Counted from the first letter of the stretch, positions 26,604-36,158 are shown. The stretch is 64,000 nucleotides of DNA from Bosea sp. 685 (GCF_031884435.1 NZ_CP134779.1:6482001-6546000); one strand, 5' to 3'. The notes: a model not told the origin generated them from the sequence alone. Numbers and translations are program-made.

Positions 26604-27539
26604 TTGCCAAACGCTCCCCACCCAGAACCGACACCCTTGCCGCCTGTGACGGCGGCGTTGCCGCTGCGTCGCGACAATGCCTTTCGCGGCATCGGGCTGA
26701 TCCTGCTGTCGACCTTCTTCCTGACCGCGTCGGACGTGGTCTCGAAGCTGCTCACCACGACGGTGCCGCCCCTGCAGATCACCTGGCTGCGCTACAGCGT
26801 CTTCACCGTGATCATGCTCGCCATCGTGGCGCGCAGCGGCGGCCTGGAGCGGTTGCGGACGCGCAAGCCGATGCTGCAGTTCCTGCGCGGCCTCGGAGTC
26901 ACGGGCTCCTCGATCCTGTTCGTGATCGGGCTCAAATATCTGCCGATCGCCGATGCCACGGCGACGAGCTTCATCGCGCCCTTGTTCGTCACGGCCTTGT
27001 CGATCCCGATCCTGGGCGAAACCATCGGCTGGCGGCGCTGGACCGCGACGCTGGTCGGGCTGCTCGGCGTGCTGATCGTGGTGCGGCCGGGCGGGGCCGG
27101 CTTCCAGCTCGCCTCGCTGCTGCCGGTCGTCTCGGCCTCGACCTGGGCCTTCGCGCTGATCGTGACCCGCATGATGAGCCGGACCGAGAGCCCGCTGACG
27201 ACCTTGGCCTATTCGGCGATGATCGGCTTTGCGATCGTCAGCGCGGTGATGCCCTTCACCTGGCAGCCCTTGACGGCGGAGATGGTCTGGCTCGGCGTCT
27301 TCGTCGGCGCCACCTCGACGATCGGCCACTGGCTGGTGGTGCAGGCCTTCCGCCACGCCGACGCTTCGCTGCTGGCGCCGTTCTCCTATATGCAGTTGCT
27401 CTGGGCCGCGATCTTCGGCTTTTTCCTGTTCGCCGTTCTGCCCGATATTTGGACGCTGGTCGGTGCGGTGATCATTGCGGGGTCGGGCCTCTACACCGCG
27501 CATCGCGAGCGCATCAAGGCGCGGCTGCTGAGCGCCTGA
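26604..27539 (+). CDS. DMT-superfamily (EamA) transporter
   Basis: Inner-membrane protein with ten predicted helices in two EamA repeats, 311 aa. The first repeat begins FRGIGLILLSTFFLTASDVVSK and the second around SLLPVVSASTWAFALIVTRM. Members export or import metabolites, and the substrate here is not predictable. The start is uncertain: TTG at 26604 gives a Pro-rich leader, while GTG at 26646 starts closer to the first helix. Confidence 0.85.
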   Translation: MPNAPHPEPTPLPPVTAALPLRRDNAFRGIGLILLSTFFLTASDVVSKLLTTTVPPLQITWLRYSVFTVIMLAIVARSGGLERLRTRKPMLQFLRGLGVTGSSILFVIGLKYLPIADATATSFIAPLFVTALSIPILGETIGWRRWTATLVGLLGVLIVVRPGGAGFQLASLLPVVSASTWAFALIVTRMMSRTESPLTTLAYSAMIGFAIVSAVMPFTWQPLTAEMVWLGVFVGATSTIGHWLVVQAFRHADASLLAPFSYMQLLWAAIFGFFLFAVLPDIWTLVGAVIIAGSGLYTAHRERIKARLLSA

Positions 27540-27679
27540 GACAGGAGTGCTTCCGGCATCCTGCTCGCCCCGGGACGCGAGCTTCCCCAGCGAGGCGCAG
27601 GGTTAGGCGGATGCCGTACGGTCTTGTAGTATGCGGGGCCGGCGTGAAAAGCGGGCACCCTCTCTCAAGGACAGTCTCG

Positions 27680-28183
27680 ATGCCATCCGCTTTCATCCGC
27701 ACCGTTCTGACGGCCACCTGCCTCGTCGCATTTCCGCTACTCGCAGCGGCCAAGACCTATTCGATCCCCGACCCCAATCCGGTCGCGGTGATCACGCTGC
27801 CGGATGGTTGGGAATCGAGCGAGATCGACAAGGGCGTCCAGTCGACCTCGGAGGACGAGACCGTCTATGTCTCCGTCGAGGTCACCGAGCTCAAGGATGC
27901 GGCGCAGGCGATCGCCGACGCGGTCACATGGCTGAAGAGCAAGGATGTCGTCATCGACCAGGCGAGCCAGGAGCAGAAGCCTTTCTCGATCAACGGGCTC
28001 GAAGGTGTCCAGGTCAAATGGAACGGCAAGGACGAGGACGGTCCGACGCATGTCAGCCTGACGCTGCTGCAGGTGACCGATACCAAGGGCCTCGTCCTGA
28101 CCTATTGGGCTTCGCCCGAGGGCGAGACCGAGAATCTCAAGGACCTCTCCAGCATCATCAATAGCCTCAAGGGCCTGAAGTAG
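27680..28183 (+). CDS. secreted protein, DUF1795/DcrB-like
   Basis: 167 aa with a signal peptide (MPSAFIRTVLTATCLVAFPLLAAA). The mature domain begins KTYSIPDPNPVAVITLPDGWESSEID and ends YWASPEGETENLKDLSSIINSLK. A P-x-x-W strand followed by VSVEVTEL and a terminal helix resembles DUF1795/DcrB-type domains, though that match is by eye. No operon partner. The ATG at 27680 follows CTCAAGGACAG. Confidence 0.65.
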   Translation: MPSAFIRTVLTATCLVAFPLLAAAKTYSIPDPNPVAVITLPDGWESSEIDKGVQSTSEDETVYVSVEVTELKDAAQAIADAVTWLKSKDVVIDQASQEQKPFSINGLEGVQVKWNGKDEDGPTHVSLTLLQVTDTKGLVLTYWASPEGETENLKDLSSIINSLKGLK

Positions 28184-28395
28184 TATGCGCTAATCTCACG
28201 CCTCGATGCGTTCATGGCGCAGCGAGGCTTCCGGCCCCTGAAGCTGGGCGCGCGACGAGACATAATTGGCGATGGCGCGCTCCAGGCGGCACACGCCCTC
28301 AGGCCGAAACCTCGACGATGGTCATTCTGGAAGCGACGACGTCGAACCGGCTTCTGTCGGTGCCCGGCAAGGGGAAGCCCAGGACCTAGAGGTTG

Positions 28396-29493
28396 TCAGG
28401 GCGCTGCCCGCCCGGCGATGGCCGGGAGGTCGGTCGCTGGTACCGGCGGGGAAAACCAGCGGCGGCCGAGCCAGAGCGCGACATGGACGAGCAGGACGAG
28501 GACCGGCACCTCGACCAGGGGGCCGATCACGGCAGCAAAAGCGACCGGCGAGGCGAGGCCGAAGCTGGAGATCGCAACCGCGATGGCGAGCTCGAAATTA
28601 TTGCCCGAGGCGGTGAAGGCGACGGCCGTGGTGCGGGGATAGTCGGCCTCGATCCATTTACCCATGGCGAAGCTGATCAGGAACTGCAGCACGAAATACA
28701 GCGCCAGCGGGATTGCGATCCGCACCGCGTCGAAAGGCAGGCGCAGCAGATCGCTACCTTTAAGCCCGAACATTGCGACGATGGTGAACAGCAGCGCGGC
28801 CAGCGTGACCGGCCCGATGCGCGGTAGGAAGGTTTCCTCGTACCATTCCTGGCCTTGGCGCGCGGTCAGGATGCGCCGTGTCAGATAGCCGGCCAGGAAG
28901 GGGATGCCGAGATAGATCGCAACCGCTTGCGCGATCGTCCAGAAGCTGACCGCGACGACGCTGCCCTCCAGCCCGAACAGCGGCGGCAGAACACTGAGGA
29001 AGAACCAGGCATAGACGCTGAAGAACAGGATCTGGAAGAGCGAGTTGAAGGCGACGAGGCCGGCGACATATTGGTTGTCGCCCTTGGCGAGCTGGTTCCA
29101 GACCAGCACCATGGCGATGCAGCGCGCGAGGCCGATCAGGATCAGCCCGGTCATGTAATGCGGCTGATCGCGCAGGAAGATCACCGCCAGCGCGAACATC
29201 AGGACGGGGCCGATCAGCCAGTTCTGGACCAGCGACAGCGCCAATACGCGCTTGTCGGCGAAGACGGCCGGCAATTCCTCATAGCGGACGCGCGCCAGCG
29301 GCGGGTACATCATCAAGATCAGGCCGATCGCGATCGGGATGTTGGTCGTGCCGATCGAGAGGCTCTCGAGCGCGGCGGGCAGGCCGGTGAAGACTGTGCC
29401 AAGCGCGATGCCGAGCGCCATCGCCGCAAAAATCCAGAGCGTCAGGTAGCGATCGAGGAAGGAGAGCCTTTCGGGCGCAGGCGCGGTCGTCAT
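28396..29493 (-). CDS. acr3: arsenite efflux permease ACR3
   Basis: Ten-helix inner-membrane carrier of the ACR3 family that extrudes arsenite, 365 aa. [22 protein letters not shown] sequence (seen as [19 protein letters not shown]) contains the conserved cysteine in the fourth helix needed for metalloid transport. [19 protein letters not shown] is the other family signature. Its start overlaps the arsC stop by four bases, giving an arsR-arsC-acr3 operon. Confidence 0.95.
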   Translation of the reverse strand: MTTAPAPERLSFLDRYLTLWIFAAMALGIALGTVFTGLPAALESLSIGTTNIPIAIGLILMMYPPLARVRYEELPAVFADKRVLALSLVQNWLIGPVLMFALAVIFLRDQPHYMTGLILIGLARCIAMVLVWNQLAKGDNQYVAGLVAFNSLFQILFFSVYAWFFLSVLPPLFGLEGSVVAVSFWTIAQAVAIYLGIPFLAGYLTRRILTARQGQEWYEETFLPRIGPVTLAALLFTIVAMFGLKGSDLLRLPFDAVRIAIPLALYFVLQFLISFAMGKWIEADYPRTTAVAFTASGNNFELAIAVAISSFGLASPVAFAAVIGPLVEVPVLVLLVHVALWLGRRWFSPPVPATDLPAIAGRAAP

Positions 29494-29921
29494 GCCGAAA
29501 TCCTCGTTCCGGTCTCGTCGATGACGCGCTCGCCATCCTCCTTGGCGAAAGCGCCCTGCTGGGAGGCGGGCAGCAAGTCCAGCACGGCTTCGGAGGGCCG
29601 GCAGAGCTTGACGCCGAGCGGTGAAACCACCAGCGGCCGGTTGATCAGGATGGGGTGCGCCAGCATCGCGTCGATCAGCGCATCGTCGGGCAAGGACATC
29701 TCGCCAAGGCCGAGCTCGGCATAGGGCGTGCCCTTCTCGCGCAGCAGATCGCGCGGCGCCAGGCGCGCGCGGGCGATCAGCTGGACCAGCAGCGCCCTGA
29801 CTGGGGGCGTCTTCAGATATTCGACGACATGCGGCTCGATGCCGGCATTGCGGATCATCGCCAGCGTGTTGCGCGAGGTGCCGCAGGCCGGGTTGTGGTA
29901 GATGACGATGTCGGTGCTCAT
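29490..29921 (-). CDS. arsC: arsenate reductase ArsC (glutaredoxin-coupled)
   Basis: Thioredoxin-fold arsenate reductase of the Spx/ArsC type, about 143 aa. [12 protein letters not shown] places the nucleophile at C13. [20 protein letters not shown] holds the arginine pair that binds arsenate. It reduces arsenate to arsenite with glutaredoxin, and the product leaves by ACR3. Starts at 29921 and 29927 are both possible (MHM); the gene begins within a few bases of the arsR stop. Confidence 0.95.
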   Translation of the reverse strand: MSTDIVIYHNPACGTSRNTLAMIRNAGIEPHVVEYLKTPPVRALLVQLIARARLAPRDLLREKGTPYAELGLGEMSLPDDALIDAMLAHPILINRPLVVSPLGVKLCRPSEAVLDLLPASQQGAFAKEDGERVIDETGTRISA

Positions 29922-29932
29922 GTGCATTCCAG

Positions 29933-30265
29933 TCAGCAGCACGGGGTCAGTTCGGCGATCAGCGGTGCGCAAAGCTCGGGCTTTCCGGCGCAGCAATCCT
30001 TGACGAGGAAGAGGGTCAGCCCGCGCAAACCATCCAGATCGGCGCGGTAGACGATCGAGCGGCTGCGCCTTTCCGATGTGACGAGGCCTGCGCGCGACAG
30101 CGTCGCCAGATGCGCCGACATGGTGTTCTGCGGCACGTCGAGAAGGCGGGCGATCTCGCCGGCGGCCAGGCCTGCGGGCTCATGGCGAACCAGCAGACGG
30201 AAGCTGTCGAGGCGGGTCGCCTGCGCCAATGCGCCGAGCGCGGTGATGGCTGTTTCGATTTCCAT
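29933..30265 (-). CDS. arsR: ArsR-family metalloregulator
   Basis: 110 aa winged-helix repressor. The recognition helix is in [22 protein letters not shown]. The canonical ELCVCD motif of helix alpha3 is absent. Instead cysteines cluster at the C-terminal end ([11 protein letters not shown] and TPCC), as in the ArsR type with a C-terminal As(III) site. It probably represses the arsR-arsC-acr3 operon by binding the palindrome immediately upstream. Confidence 0.92.
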   Translation of the reverse strand: MEIETAITALGALAQATRLDSFRLLVRHEPAGLAAGEIARLLDVPQNTMSAHLATLSRAGLVTSERRSRSIVYRADLDGLRGLTLFLVKDCCAGKPELCAPLIAELTPCC

Positions 30266-30285
30266 ATATCCAGATTAATGGATAT
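30266..30285. promoter_or_regulatory. probable ArsR operator
   Basis: Inverted repeat ATATCCA-N6-TGGATAT (ATATCCAGATTAATGGATAT), directly against the arsR start. AT-rich compared with its surroundings. Position and symmetry fit an ArsR dimer site. Confidence 0.7.
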
Positions 30286-30414
30286 TACGAATCATGCAAG
30301 CCCGTCATTCTCCGGACGACGGCTGTCTCGGTTTGCCGATGCGGTTTTGCGGCGGCCGCCCTTGCCTGACGCCCTGCCGGTCATGCTAGCCTCATGGACT
30401 TGCAGGAGGGCGGA

Positions 30415-30864
30415 ATGGACAGCGCATCACTATCGGCGAAAGAGGCCTTCGGGGTTGCCCTCGACGTGCTGAAAACGGCACTCGCCCATGTCGCCAATGG
30501 CGATGTCGAGCCGATCAAGGCGCTCTATTCGCATCGCGACGACGCGACCAGCTTCTATGGCTGGGGCGGATATGAAAAGGGTTGGGACGAGGTCTCGCGG
30601 CGCTGGGACTGGGCGGCGGAACGCTTCAAGGGCGGCACGGTCAGCCACAGCAACATCACCACCGTGGTGGGGGCCGATCTCGCCTACACGACCGATATCG
30701 AGACCTTCAGCGTGACAATGTCGGGCATGGAGCAGCCGACGCAATGGTCGAACCGGGTCACCCATGTGTTCCGGTTCGAGGATGGCGGCTGGCGCCTGCT
30801 GCACCGACATGCGAACCGGCTCGAGGAACAATACGAGCCGTCGAAGCGATTGGGCGCGGGTTAG
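30415..30864 (+). CDS. NTF2/SnoaL-like domain protein
   Basis: 149 aa single-domain protein with the NTF2-like cone fold: an N-terminal helix (VLKTALAHVANGDVEPIKALYS), a WDEVSRRWDWAAERF helix, then strands ending VTHVFRFEDGGWRLLHRHAN. Members include small ketosteroid isomerase-like enzymes and stress proteins, so the function is open. The ATG at 30415 has AGGAGG five bases upstream; an in-frame ATG at 30394 lies before that site and is less likely. Monocistronic. Confidence 0.82.
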   Translation: MDSASLSAKEAFGVALDVLKTALAHVANGDVEPIKALYSHRDDATSFYGWGGYEKGWDEVSRRWDWAAERFKGGTVSHSNITTVVGADLAYTTDIETFSVTMSGMEQPTQWSNRVTHVFRFEDGGWRLLHRHANRLEEQYEPSKRLGAG

Positions 30865-30893
30865 CGCGGGGTGTTTGGGTTCGGAAACGCGCC

Positions 30894-31091
30894 GTCATCC
30901 CGGGGCTTTGCGTAGCGAAGAGCCCCGAACCCATGAACCTGACGTCATGCTCGCCCTTGTGGCGAGCATCCACGTCTTGAACACAGGCTTCGGTCCACGA
31001 AGACGTGGATGGTCGGGACAAGCCCGACCATGACGGATGACGTGGTGTTCATGGGTTCCGGGCTCAAGCCTGCGGCCTGCCCCGCAATGAC
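30894..31091. repeat. nested palindromic repeats (one element inside another)
   Basis: The outer element has arms GAACCCATGAAC and GTTCATGGGTTC with GTCAT and ATGAC ends. An inner element at 30944-31034 (GTCATGCTCGCCC left end, CCCGACCATGAC right end, inner arms CCACGTCTT and GAAGACGTGG) splits the outer one at its centre. It fills most of the gap between the NTF2-like gene and purC. Confidence 0.78.
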
Positions 31092-31160
31092 GGCGCGGCC
31101 TCGAGCCAGAATGTCATGCTTTAGCGGGCGGATGTCAGCGCCCGTCAAACGCCCCGCCGA

Positions 31161-32114
31161 TCAGGCGAAATAGGGTGCGAGGTTCGCCCGGATGCGGTCC
31201 AGGACGGTTGCGCCGGAGAGATCGGGCGCAAAGCTCTCGCCCGTGATCATCTCATAGGCCTGGATATAGACACGCGAGGTCTGCTCGACGAGCGCGGCGG
31301 GAATCGCCGGGATCGGGTCCTTATAGGGGTCGCAGCGCGCCGCGACCCAGGCGCGGACGAAGTCCTTGTCGAAGCTGACCGGTCGCGTGCCCTCGGTCAG
31401 GCTCTTCTCATAGCTCTCAGTGACCCAGTAGCGGCTGCTGTCGGGGGTGTGGATCTCGTCGGCGAGGATGATGGCGCCGGTCTTGTCCGTACCGAATTCG
31501 TATTTGGTGTCGACGAGGATCAGGCCGCGCTCGGCGGCGCGGGCCTGGCCGCGTGCGAACAACGCCAGCGCATAGCGCGAGACGCTTTCCCATTGTTCCT
31601 GGCTCAACAGCCCCTGCGACAGAATCTCGGTGCCCGACAAAGGCTCGTCATGGCCGCCGTCGAAGGCCTTGCTGGTCGGGGTGATGATCGCTTCGGGCAG
31701 TTTTTCGTTGTCGCGCAGACCGTCGGGCAGGCGCATGCCGTACATCTCGCGTTCGCCGTTCCTGTACTTCGTCAGGATGGAGGTGCTGGTCGTGCCGGCG
31801 AGATAGCCGCGCACGACGATCTCGACCGGGAGGATGTCGAGCCTGGTGCCGATCACGACATTGGGGTCGGGATAGGCCAGCACATGGTTGGGGCAGATAT
31901 CGGCGGTTTCCTCGAACCAGTAGCGCGCCGTCTGGGTCAGCACCTGCCCCTTGAACGGGATAGCGGTCAGGATCAGGTCGAAGGCGCTCAGGCGGTCGGT
32001 CGCGATGATGATGCGGCGGCCATCGGGCAGATCGTAATTCTCGCGGACCTTGCCGTTGTAGCGGTTAGGCAGTTCCGGAATGAACGCATCTGACAGAACG
32101 CGGGAATCGCTCAT
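31161..32114 (-). CDS. purC: SAICAR synthase PurC
   Basis: ATP-dependent enzyme joining aspartate to CAIR in purine synthesis, 317 aa. [26 protein letters not shown] (quoted in part) is the N-terminal ATP-binding strand pair. VDTKYEFG and [13 protein letters not shown] are family signatures for the catalytic site. It is the longer, yeast-like form rather than the ~250 aa form usually placed near purS/purQ. It stands apart from other pur genes here. Confidence 0.95.
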   Translation of the reverse strand: MSDSRVLSDAFIPELPNRYNGKVRENYDLPDGRRIIIATDRLSAFDLILTAIPFKGQVLTQTARYWFEETADICPNHVLAYPDPNVVIGTRLDILPVEIVVRGYLAGTTSTSILTKYRNGEREMYGMRLPDGLRDNEKLPEAIITPTSKAFDGGHDEPLSGTEILSQGLLSQEQWESVSRYALALFARGQARAAERGLILVDTKYEFGTDKTGAIILADEIHTPDSSRYWVTESYEKSLTEGTRPVSFDKDFVRAWVAARCDPYKDPIPAIPAALVEQTSRVYIQAYEMITGESFAPDLSGATVLDRIRANLAPYFA

Positions 32115-32252
32115 CGGGGGTCTTTCGCTGGAGCGCAGGCTTGGGAGCGCAAGGCTTGCAACCGCTTAAAATCGCGCAAGCCTGCGGGGTCAAGCGGGAT
32201 CTGGCGGCGAGGCCTCGTGGCAAATCGGCTCAAGGACAATTGGAAAGATGAG

Positions 32253-32362
32253 CCCTCATCCTGAGGAGCCGCGTAGCGGCGTCTCGAAGGATGGTTCAGG
32301 AGGCTCTGGAACCATCTGGAGCATCCTTCGAGACGCGCCTGCGGCGCTCCTCAGGACGAGGG
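32253..32362. repeat. dispersed palindromic repeat, family C copy 1
   Basis: Palindrome bounded by CCCTCATCCTGAGGAGC and GCTCCTCAGGACGAGGG, with inner arms GTCTCGAAGGATG and CATCCTTCGAGACGC. A related copy at 61935-62038 lies inside a permease coding sequence. Confidence 0.85.
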
Positions 32363-32372
32363 CTGAGGGGGC

Positions 32373-33050
32373 TCAAGCCTTCGATTTTCCAGCGTCTCGC
32401 GCATAGCGGGCGAGGAACATCGTGACGGCCGAGGTAACGACGCGCTTGATCTCGGCCTCGGGGGCGGGGCTGCGCTTGGCGTTGAACAGGCGCGGGCGCA
32501 CCAGGGTCGACTGGCAGAGATCGACGAACTGCACGGCTGCGAGCTCGGTGTCGTCGATGTCGAGCACGCCCTTCTCGACCTGGCGGCCGAGGTAACCCGC
32601 GAGGCATTGGGTGCCGTATCCGGGGCCGCGCTCGTAGAACTCCTTGCCGAGATCGGGCATGCGCTCGGCGACGCCGAGCACGATGCGGTGGGCGCTGACG
32701 GCGAAATCGCTGGTCAGCATGCGCGCCAGCCCCTCGCCGAAGCCCGCCAGCCCATGGGCGAGATCGAGATCGTTGTTCAGGATCTCGTAAAGGCCGCGCT
32801 TCTGCGCCTCGCGCTCGCGCTCGATCAGGGCGACGAAGAGATGCTCCTTATCCTCGAAATAGACATAGAGCGTGCTCTTGGAGACATTCGCAGCGGCCGC
32901 GATGTCGCTCACGCTCGCCGCGTCGAAGCCGCGCGCCGTGAAGACCTCGAGCGCGCCGTCGAGGATCTGGCGGCGCTTGTCGGGGTCAGCTCCCGCGATG
33001 CGCCGATTCCGCGATGTCGACTTAATGGCTCGCTCAAGTATTTCGCTCAT
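32373..33050 (-). CDS. TetR/AcrR-family repressor
   Basis: 225 aa. The TetR DNA-binding domain covers residues ~25-70: RRQILDGALEVFTARGFDAASVSDIAAAANVSKSTLYVYFEDK (quoted as motif, with the YVYF turn after the recognition helix). The variable ligand domain follows. It is divergent from the emrA/emrB-type pair and is probably their repressor, acting at the two palindromes in the intervening 156 bases. Confidence 0.92.
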   Translation of the reverse strand: MSEILERAIKSTSRNRRIAGADPDKRRQILDGALEVFTARGFDAASVSDIAAAANVSKSTLYVYFEDKEHLFVALIEREREAQKRGLYEILNNDLDLAHGLAGFGEGLARMLTSDFAVSAHRIVLGVAERMPDLGKEFYERGPGYGTQCLAGYLGRQVEKGVLDIDDTELAAVQFVDLCQSTLVRPRLFNAKRSPAPEAEIKRVVTSAVTMFLARYARDAGKSKA

Positions 33051-33101
33051 AATGTCCGTTTGGTGCTGCCGCCCGGCGGCCCTCGGCCGCCCTTGAAAAA
33101 G

Positions 33102-33123
33102 AATCGAACCAGCTGGTTCGATT
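33102..33123. promoter_or_regulatory. TetR operator 1 (perfect palindrome)
   Basis: AATCGAACC-AGCT-GGTTCGATT, a perfect 22-base inverted repeat between the divergent tetR and emrA genes. A second site lies at 33163. A perfect 16-base palindrome GCGCCATCGATGGCGC (33135-33150) sits between them. Confidence 0.75.
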
Positions 33124-33162
33124 CCTCTTGATATGCGCCATCGATGGCGCTATTTCAACCGA

Positions 33163-33184
33163 AATCGAACCTACCGGTTCGAAT
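33163..33184. promoter_or_regulatory. TetR operator 2
   Basis: AATCGAACC-TACC-GGTTCGAAT, matching site 1 in 17 of 18 half-site positions. It is 61 bases from site 1, about six helical turns. It lies just before the preferred emrA start at 33207. Confidence 0.72.
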
Positions 33185-33206
33185 TGACTATCGCCAGGAT
33201 GTTTCC

Positions 33207-34400
33207 ATGTCCGCCGAGACCATCACCGACCAGCGTCGCGACCGGCTCAAGCTGGTCGACCCCGCGATGGATACCACACAGCCCGCCCATGCCCGCCAGC
33301 CCGGCGAGGCTGCGCCCCAGGACGCGGCCGAGACGGCTGCGGCGCCGAAGGCGAAGCGCGGTGGGGTGCGCCGGGCCGGCCTGCTGCTGCTGGTGACGGC
33401 GGCGGTGGGCGTCGGCGCCTGGTACGGCGTCGAGTGGTGGAAGAATGGCCGCTTCATCGTCTCGACCGACGACGCCTATGTCGGCGCCGAGATGGCGACG
33501 ATCTCGGCCAAGCTCGCGGCCAATATCGCGACGGTCTCCGTGGTGCAGAACCAGGAGGTCAAGGCCGGCCAACCGCTGGTGGCGCTCGATGATGGCGACT
33601 GGCGTCTTGCGCTGGGCAGCGCCAAGGCCAAGAGCGCGACCGCCACCGCGACGCTGCTGCGCATCGACAGCCAGATTGAAGCCGGCCGTGCCGCGCTGGT
33701 GCAGGCGCGCGCCCAGCAGACTTCGGCCGAGGCGGCCGTCACCCGCACGGCTGCCGATTTCGATCGTGCCAACAGCCTTGCCGCCAAATCCTACGGTTCG
33801 CAGGCCACGCTCGACGCCGCCAGGGCGGGGCGCGACCAGGCTGTCGCCTCTCTGGCGAGCGCCAAGGCCGGCGTCGTGCAAGCTGACGCCAATGTCGAGG
33901 TGCTGAAGGCGCAGAGCGTCGAGGCGGCTCGCCAGGCCGACGAACTCAAGGTGGCCGAGCAGAAAGCCGAGCGCGACCTCACCTTCACCAAGATCGCCGC
34001 GCCGATTGACGGCCTCGTCGCCAACACCAATGTCCAGCTCGGCGATCTCGTCAGCGCCGGCAAGCGCCTGATGTCGATCGTCCCGCTCGACCAGGTCTAT
34101 GTCGATGCGAACTTCAAGGAGACGCAGGTCGGCCCGCTGAAGATCGGCGACAAGGCCTCGATCACGGTCGATGCGCTGCCCGGTCAGGTCTTCGAGGGCA
34201 AGGTCAGCGGCATCGCCGGCGGCACGGGCTCGGTCTTCACGCTGCTGCCGCCCGACAATGCGACGGGCAACTTCACCAAGATCGTCCAGCGCGTGCCGGT
34301 GCGCATCGCGCTTGCGCCGGAATCGGCCGGCAAGCATGTGCTGCGCCCGGGCATGTCGGTCGTGGTGAGCATCGATCCGCGGCCTGCTTCGCAGCGCTGA
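33207..34400 (+). CDS. emrA: HlyD/EmrA-family membrane fusion protein
   Basis: Periplasmic adaptor of a tripartite multidrug pump, 397 aa. A cytoplasmic Ala/Pro-rich tail leads to one membrane anchor (AGLLLLVTAAVGVGAWYGV). STDDAYVGAEMATISAKLAANI is the lipoyl half, followed by the alpha hairpin and the second lipoyl half at LTFTKIAAPIDGLVANTNVQLGDLV. The ATG at 33207 is preferred because an upstream in-frame ATG at 33144 would place operator 2 within the coding region. It pairs with the following MFS pump. Confidence 0.9.
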   Translation: MSAETITDQRRDRLKLVDPAMDTTQPAHARQPGEAAPQDAAETAAAPKAKRGGVRRAGLLLLVTAAVGVGAWYGVEWWKNGRFIVSTDDAYVGAEMATISAKLAANIATVSVVQNQEVKAGQPLVALDDGDWRLALGSAKAKSATATATLLRIDSQIEAGRAALVQARAQQTSAEAAVTRTAADFDRANSLAAKSYGSQATLDAARAGRDQAVASLASAKAGVVQADANVEVLKAQSVEAARQADELKVAEQKAERDLTFTKIAAPIDGLVANTNVQLGDLVSAGKRLMSIVPLDQVYVDANFKETQVGPLKIGDKASITVDALPGQVFEGKVSGIAGGTGSVFTLLPPDNATGNFTKIVQRVPVRIALAPESAGKHVLRPGMSVVVSIDPRPASQR

Positions 34401-34408
34401 GGCATCGG

Positions 34409-34541
34409 GTCAGCCCGCACGCGCTGCGGCGCGCAGTGTCGCGGTGCAGATGCGGGATCGCGTGACGAGAAGGCGCCTCTTTCCGATGACGATCCCGTGT
34501 CTGCCCAGCGGCACTGCGCGCCGCAGCGCGCACGGGATGAC
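34409..34541. repeat. dispersed palindromic repeat, family B copy 2
   Basis: Begins GTCAGCCCGCACGCGCTGCG and ends GCAGCGCGCACGGGATGAC, with the middle GAGAAGGCGCCTCTTTCCG close to the interior of the 23185 copy in reverse orientation. It lies inside the presumed emrA-emrB operon, between the two genes. Confidence 0.8.
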
Positions 34542-34565
34542 ACCCACGATGAAAGGCGGGCCGCC

Positions 34566-36152
34566 ATGGCCACCGCGACGCTGACCAGTCCAGCCGGCGC
34601 CCCTCCGAAAGAGGACGCCATTCCGAGGCGGCGGATCTTCGCCTTCATCGCCATGGTCTTCGGCATGTTCATGGCGATCCTGGACATCCAGATCGTCTCG
34701 GCCTCGCTCGCCGAGATCCAGGCCGGCCTGTCCGCCTCCTCGGACGAGATCGCCTGGGTCCAGACCGCCTATCTGATCGCCGAAGTGATCATGATCCCGC
34801 TTTCGGGCTATCTGAGCCGCGCCTTCTCGACGCGGGTGTTCTTCTCGATCGCGGCAGCAGGCTTCACAATGGCCAGCGTGCTTTGCGCGATGTCGTCCTC
34901 GATCAACGAGATGATCCTGTGGCGCGCCGTCCAGGGCTTCATCGGCGGCGGCATGATCCCCGGGGTGTTCGCCGCAGCCTTCACCATCTTCCCGGCGTCC
35001 AAGCGGCCGATCGTCTCGCCGATCATCGGGCTGGTGGCGACGCTGGCCCCGACGATCGGGCCGACCGTCGGCGGCTATCTCAGCCATGCCTTCTCCTGGC
35101 ACTGGCTGTTTCTGGTCAATGTCGTGCCGGGCATCTGCGTCTCGATCGCGGCCTGGACGCTGATCGATTTCGACAAGCCGCAGGCCGGGCTGCTGAAGCG
35201 TTTCGACTGGCTCGGCCTGATCGGCATGGCCTCCTTCCTCGGCAGCCTCGAATATGTGCTGGAGGAAGGTACGCGGCTCGACTGGTTCGAGAGCCATGAG
35301 ATCGTGTTCTTCTCCTTTGTGATGGTCGCCGGCGCGATCCTGTTCTTCTGGCGGGCGCTGACGCGGGACGACCCGCTGGTCGACCTCTACGCCTTCACGA
35401 ACCGCAACTTCGCCTTCGGCTCGCTGTTCTCCTTCTGCATGGGTATCGGCCTCTACGGGCTGACTTATCTCTACCCGGTCTATCTCGGGCGCATCCGCGG
35501 CTATGACGCGCTGATGATCGGCCAGACGATGTTCGTCACCGGCCTGTGCATGTTCCTGACCGCGCCGATCGCCGGGCGGCTCTCGACCAAGCTCGACCCA
35601 CGCGTGATGATGATGATCGGCTTCGGCGGTTTTGCGCTGGGAACCTATATCGCCTCCGCGATCACGGCGGATTGGGATTTCTACGAGTTGCTGGTTCCGC
35701 AGATCCTGCGCGGCTGCTCGCTGATGCTGTGCATGGTGCCGATCAACAATCTCGCACTCGGCACCTTGTCGCCGCATCAGCTCAAGAATGCGTCGGGCCT
35801 CTACAACCTGACCCGCAATCTCGGCGGCGCGGTGGGCCTGGCCCTGATCAACACGGTGCTGAACACGCGCACCGACCTGCACATCACGCGGCTGCATGAG
35901 ATGGTCGCTGCGGGTCGCCAGATCGCCGAAGAGAACATCGCGGCGCTGACGCAGCGTTTTTCCGATTTCGGTGATGCCGCCCAGTCGATGGCCTTAGCCA
36001 TGATCAACCAGCGCGCCCATAAGCAGGCGTTGATCATGGCCTTCGGCGACGTCTTCCTCGGGCTGACCCTGATCTTCGGCGCGCTCGTGCTGATGGCGCT
36101 GTTCATGAGCAAGCCGCCCAAGGCCGCGCCGGCCGGCGGCGGAGGGCATTGA
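34566..36152 (+). CDS. emrB: DHA2-family multidrug MFS transporter EmrB
   Basis: Fourteen-helix drug:H+ antiporter, 528 aa. FMAILDIQIVSASLAEIQAGL is motif D1 of the DHA2 group, WVQTAYLIAEVIMIPLSG the next helix, and GFIGGGMIPGVF carries the motif C-like glycine run. It should combine with EmrA and a TolC-type channel to export hydrophobic compounds. The start at 34566 follows AAAGGCGGG; the frame is open upstream only through the repeat. Expected to be induced when the TetR repressor is released. Confidence 0.93.
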   Translation: MATATLTSPAGAPPKEDAIPRRRIFAFIAMVFGMFMAILDIQIVSASLAEIQAGLSASSDEIAWVQTAYLIAEVIMIPLSGYLSRAFSTRVFFSIAAAGFTMASVLCAMSSSINEMILWRAVQGFIGGGMIPGVFAAAFTIFPASKRPIVSPIIGLVATLAPTIGPTVGGYLSHAFSWHWLFLVNVVPGICVSIAAWTLIDFDKPQAGLLKRFDWLGLIGMASFLGSLEYVLEEGTRLDWFESHEIVFFSFVMVAGAILFFWRALTRDDPLVDLYAFTNRNFAFGSLFSFCMGIGLYGLTYLYPVYLGRIRGYDALMIGQTMFVTGLCMFLTAPIAGRLSTKLDPRVMMMIGFGGFALGTYIASAITADWDFYELLVPQILRGCSLMLCMVPINNLALGTLSPHQLKNASGLYNLTRNLGGAVGLALINTVLNTRTDLHITRLHEMVAAGRQIAEENIAALTQRFSDFGDAAQSMALAMINQRAHKQALIMAFGDVFLGLTLIFGALVLMALFMSKPPKAAPAGGGGH

Positions 36153-36158
36153 GACCAC

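Noticed and set aside
28184..28395. Possible gene remnant between the secreted protein and acr3
   Set aside because: Short open stretches exist on both strands but none gives a recognisable peptide; too short to call a pseudogene.
30894..31091. Insertion sequence
   Set aside because: Palindromic and about 200 bases, with no transposase frame; better treated as nested non-coding repeats.
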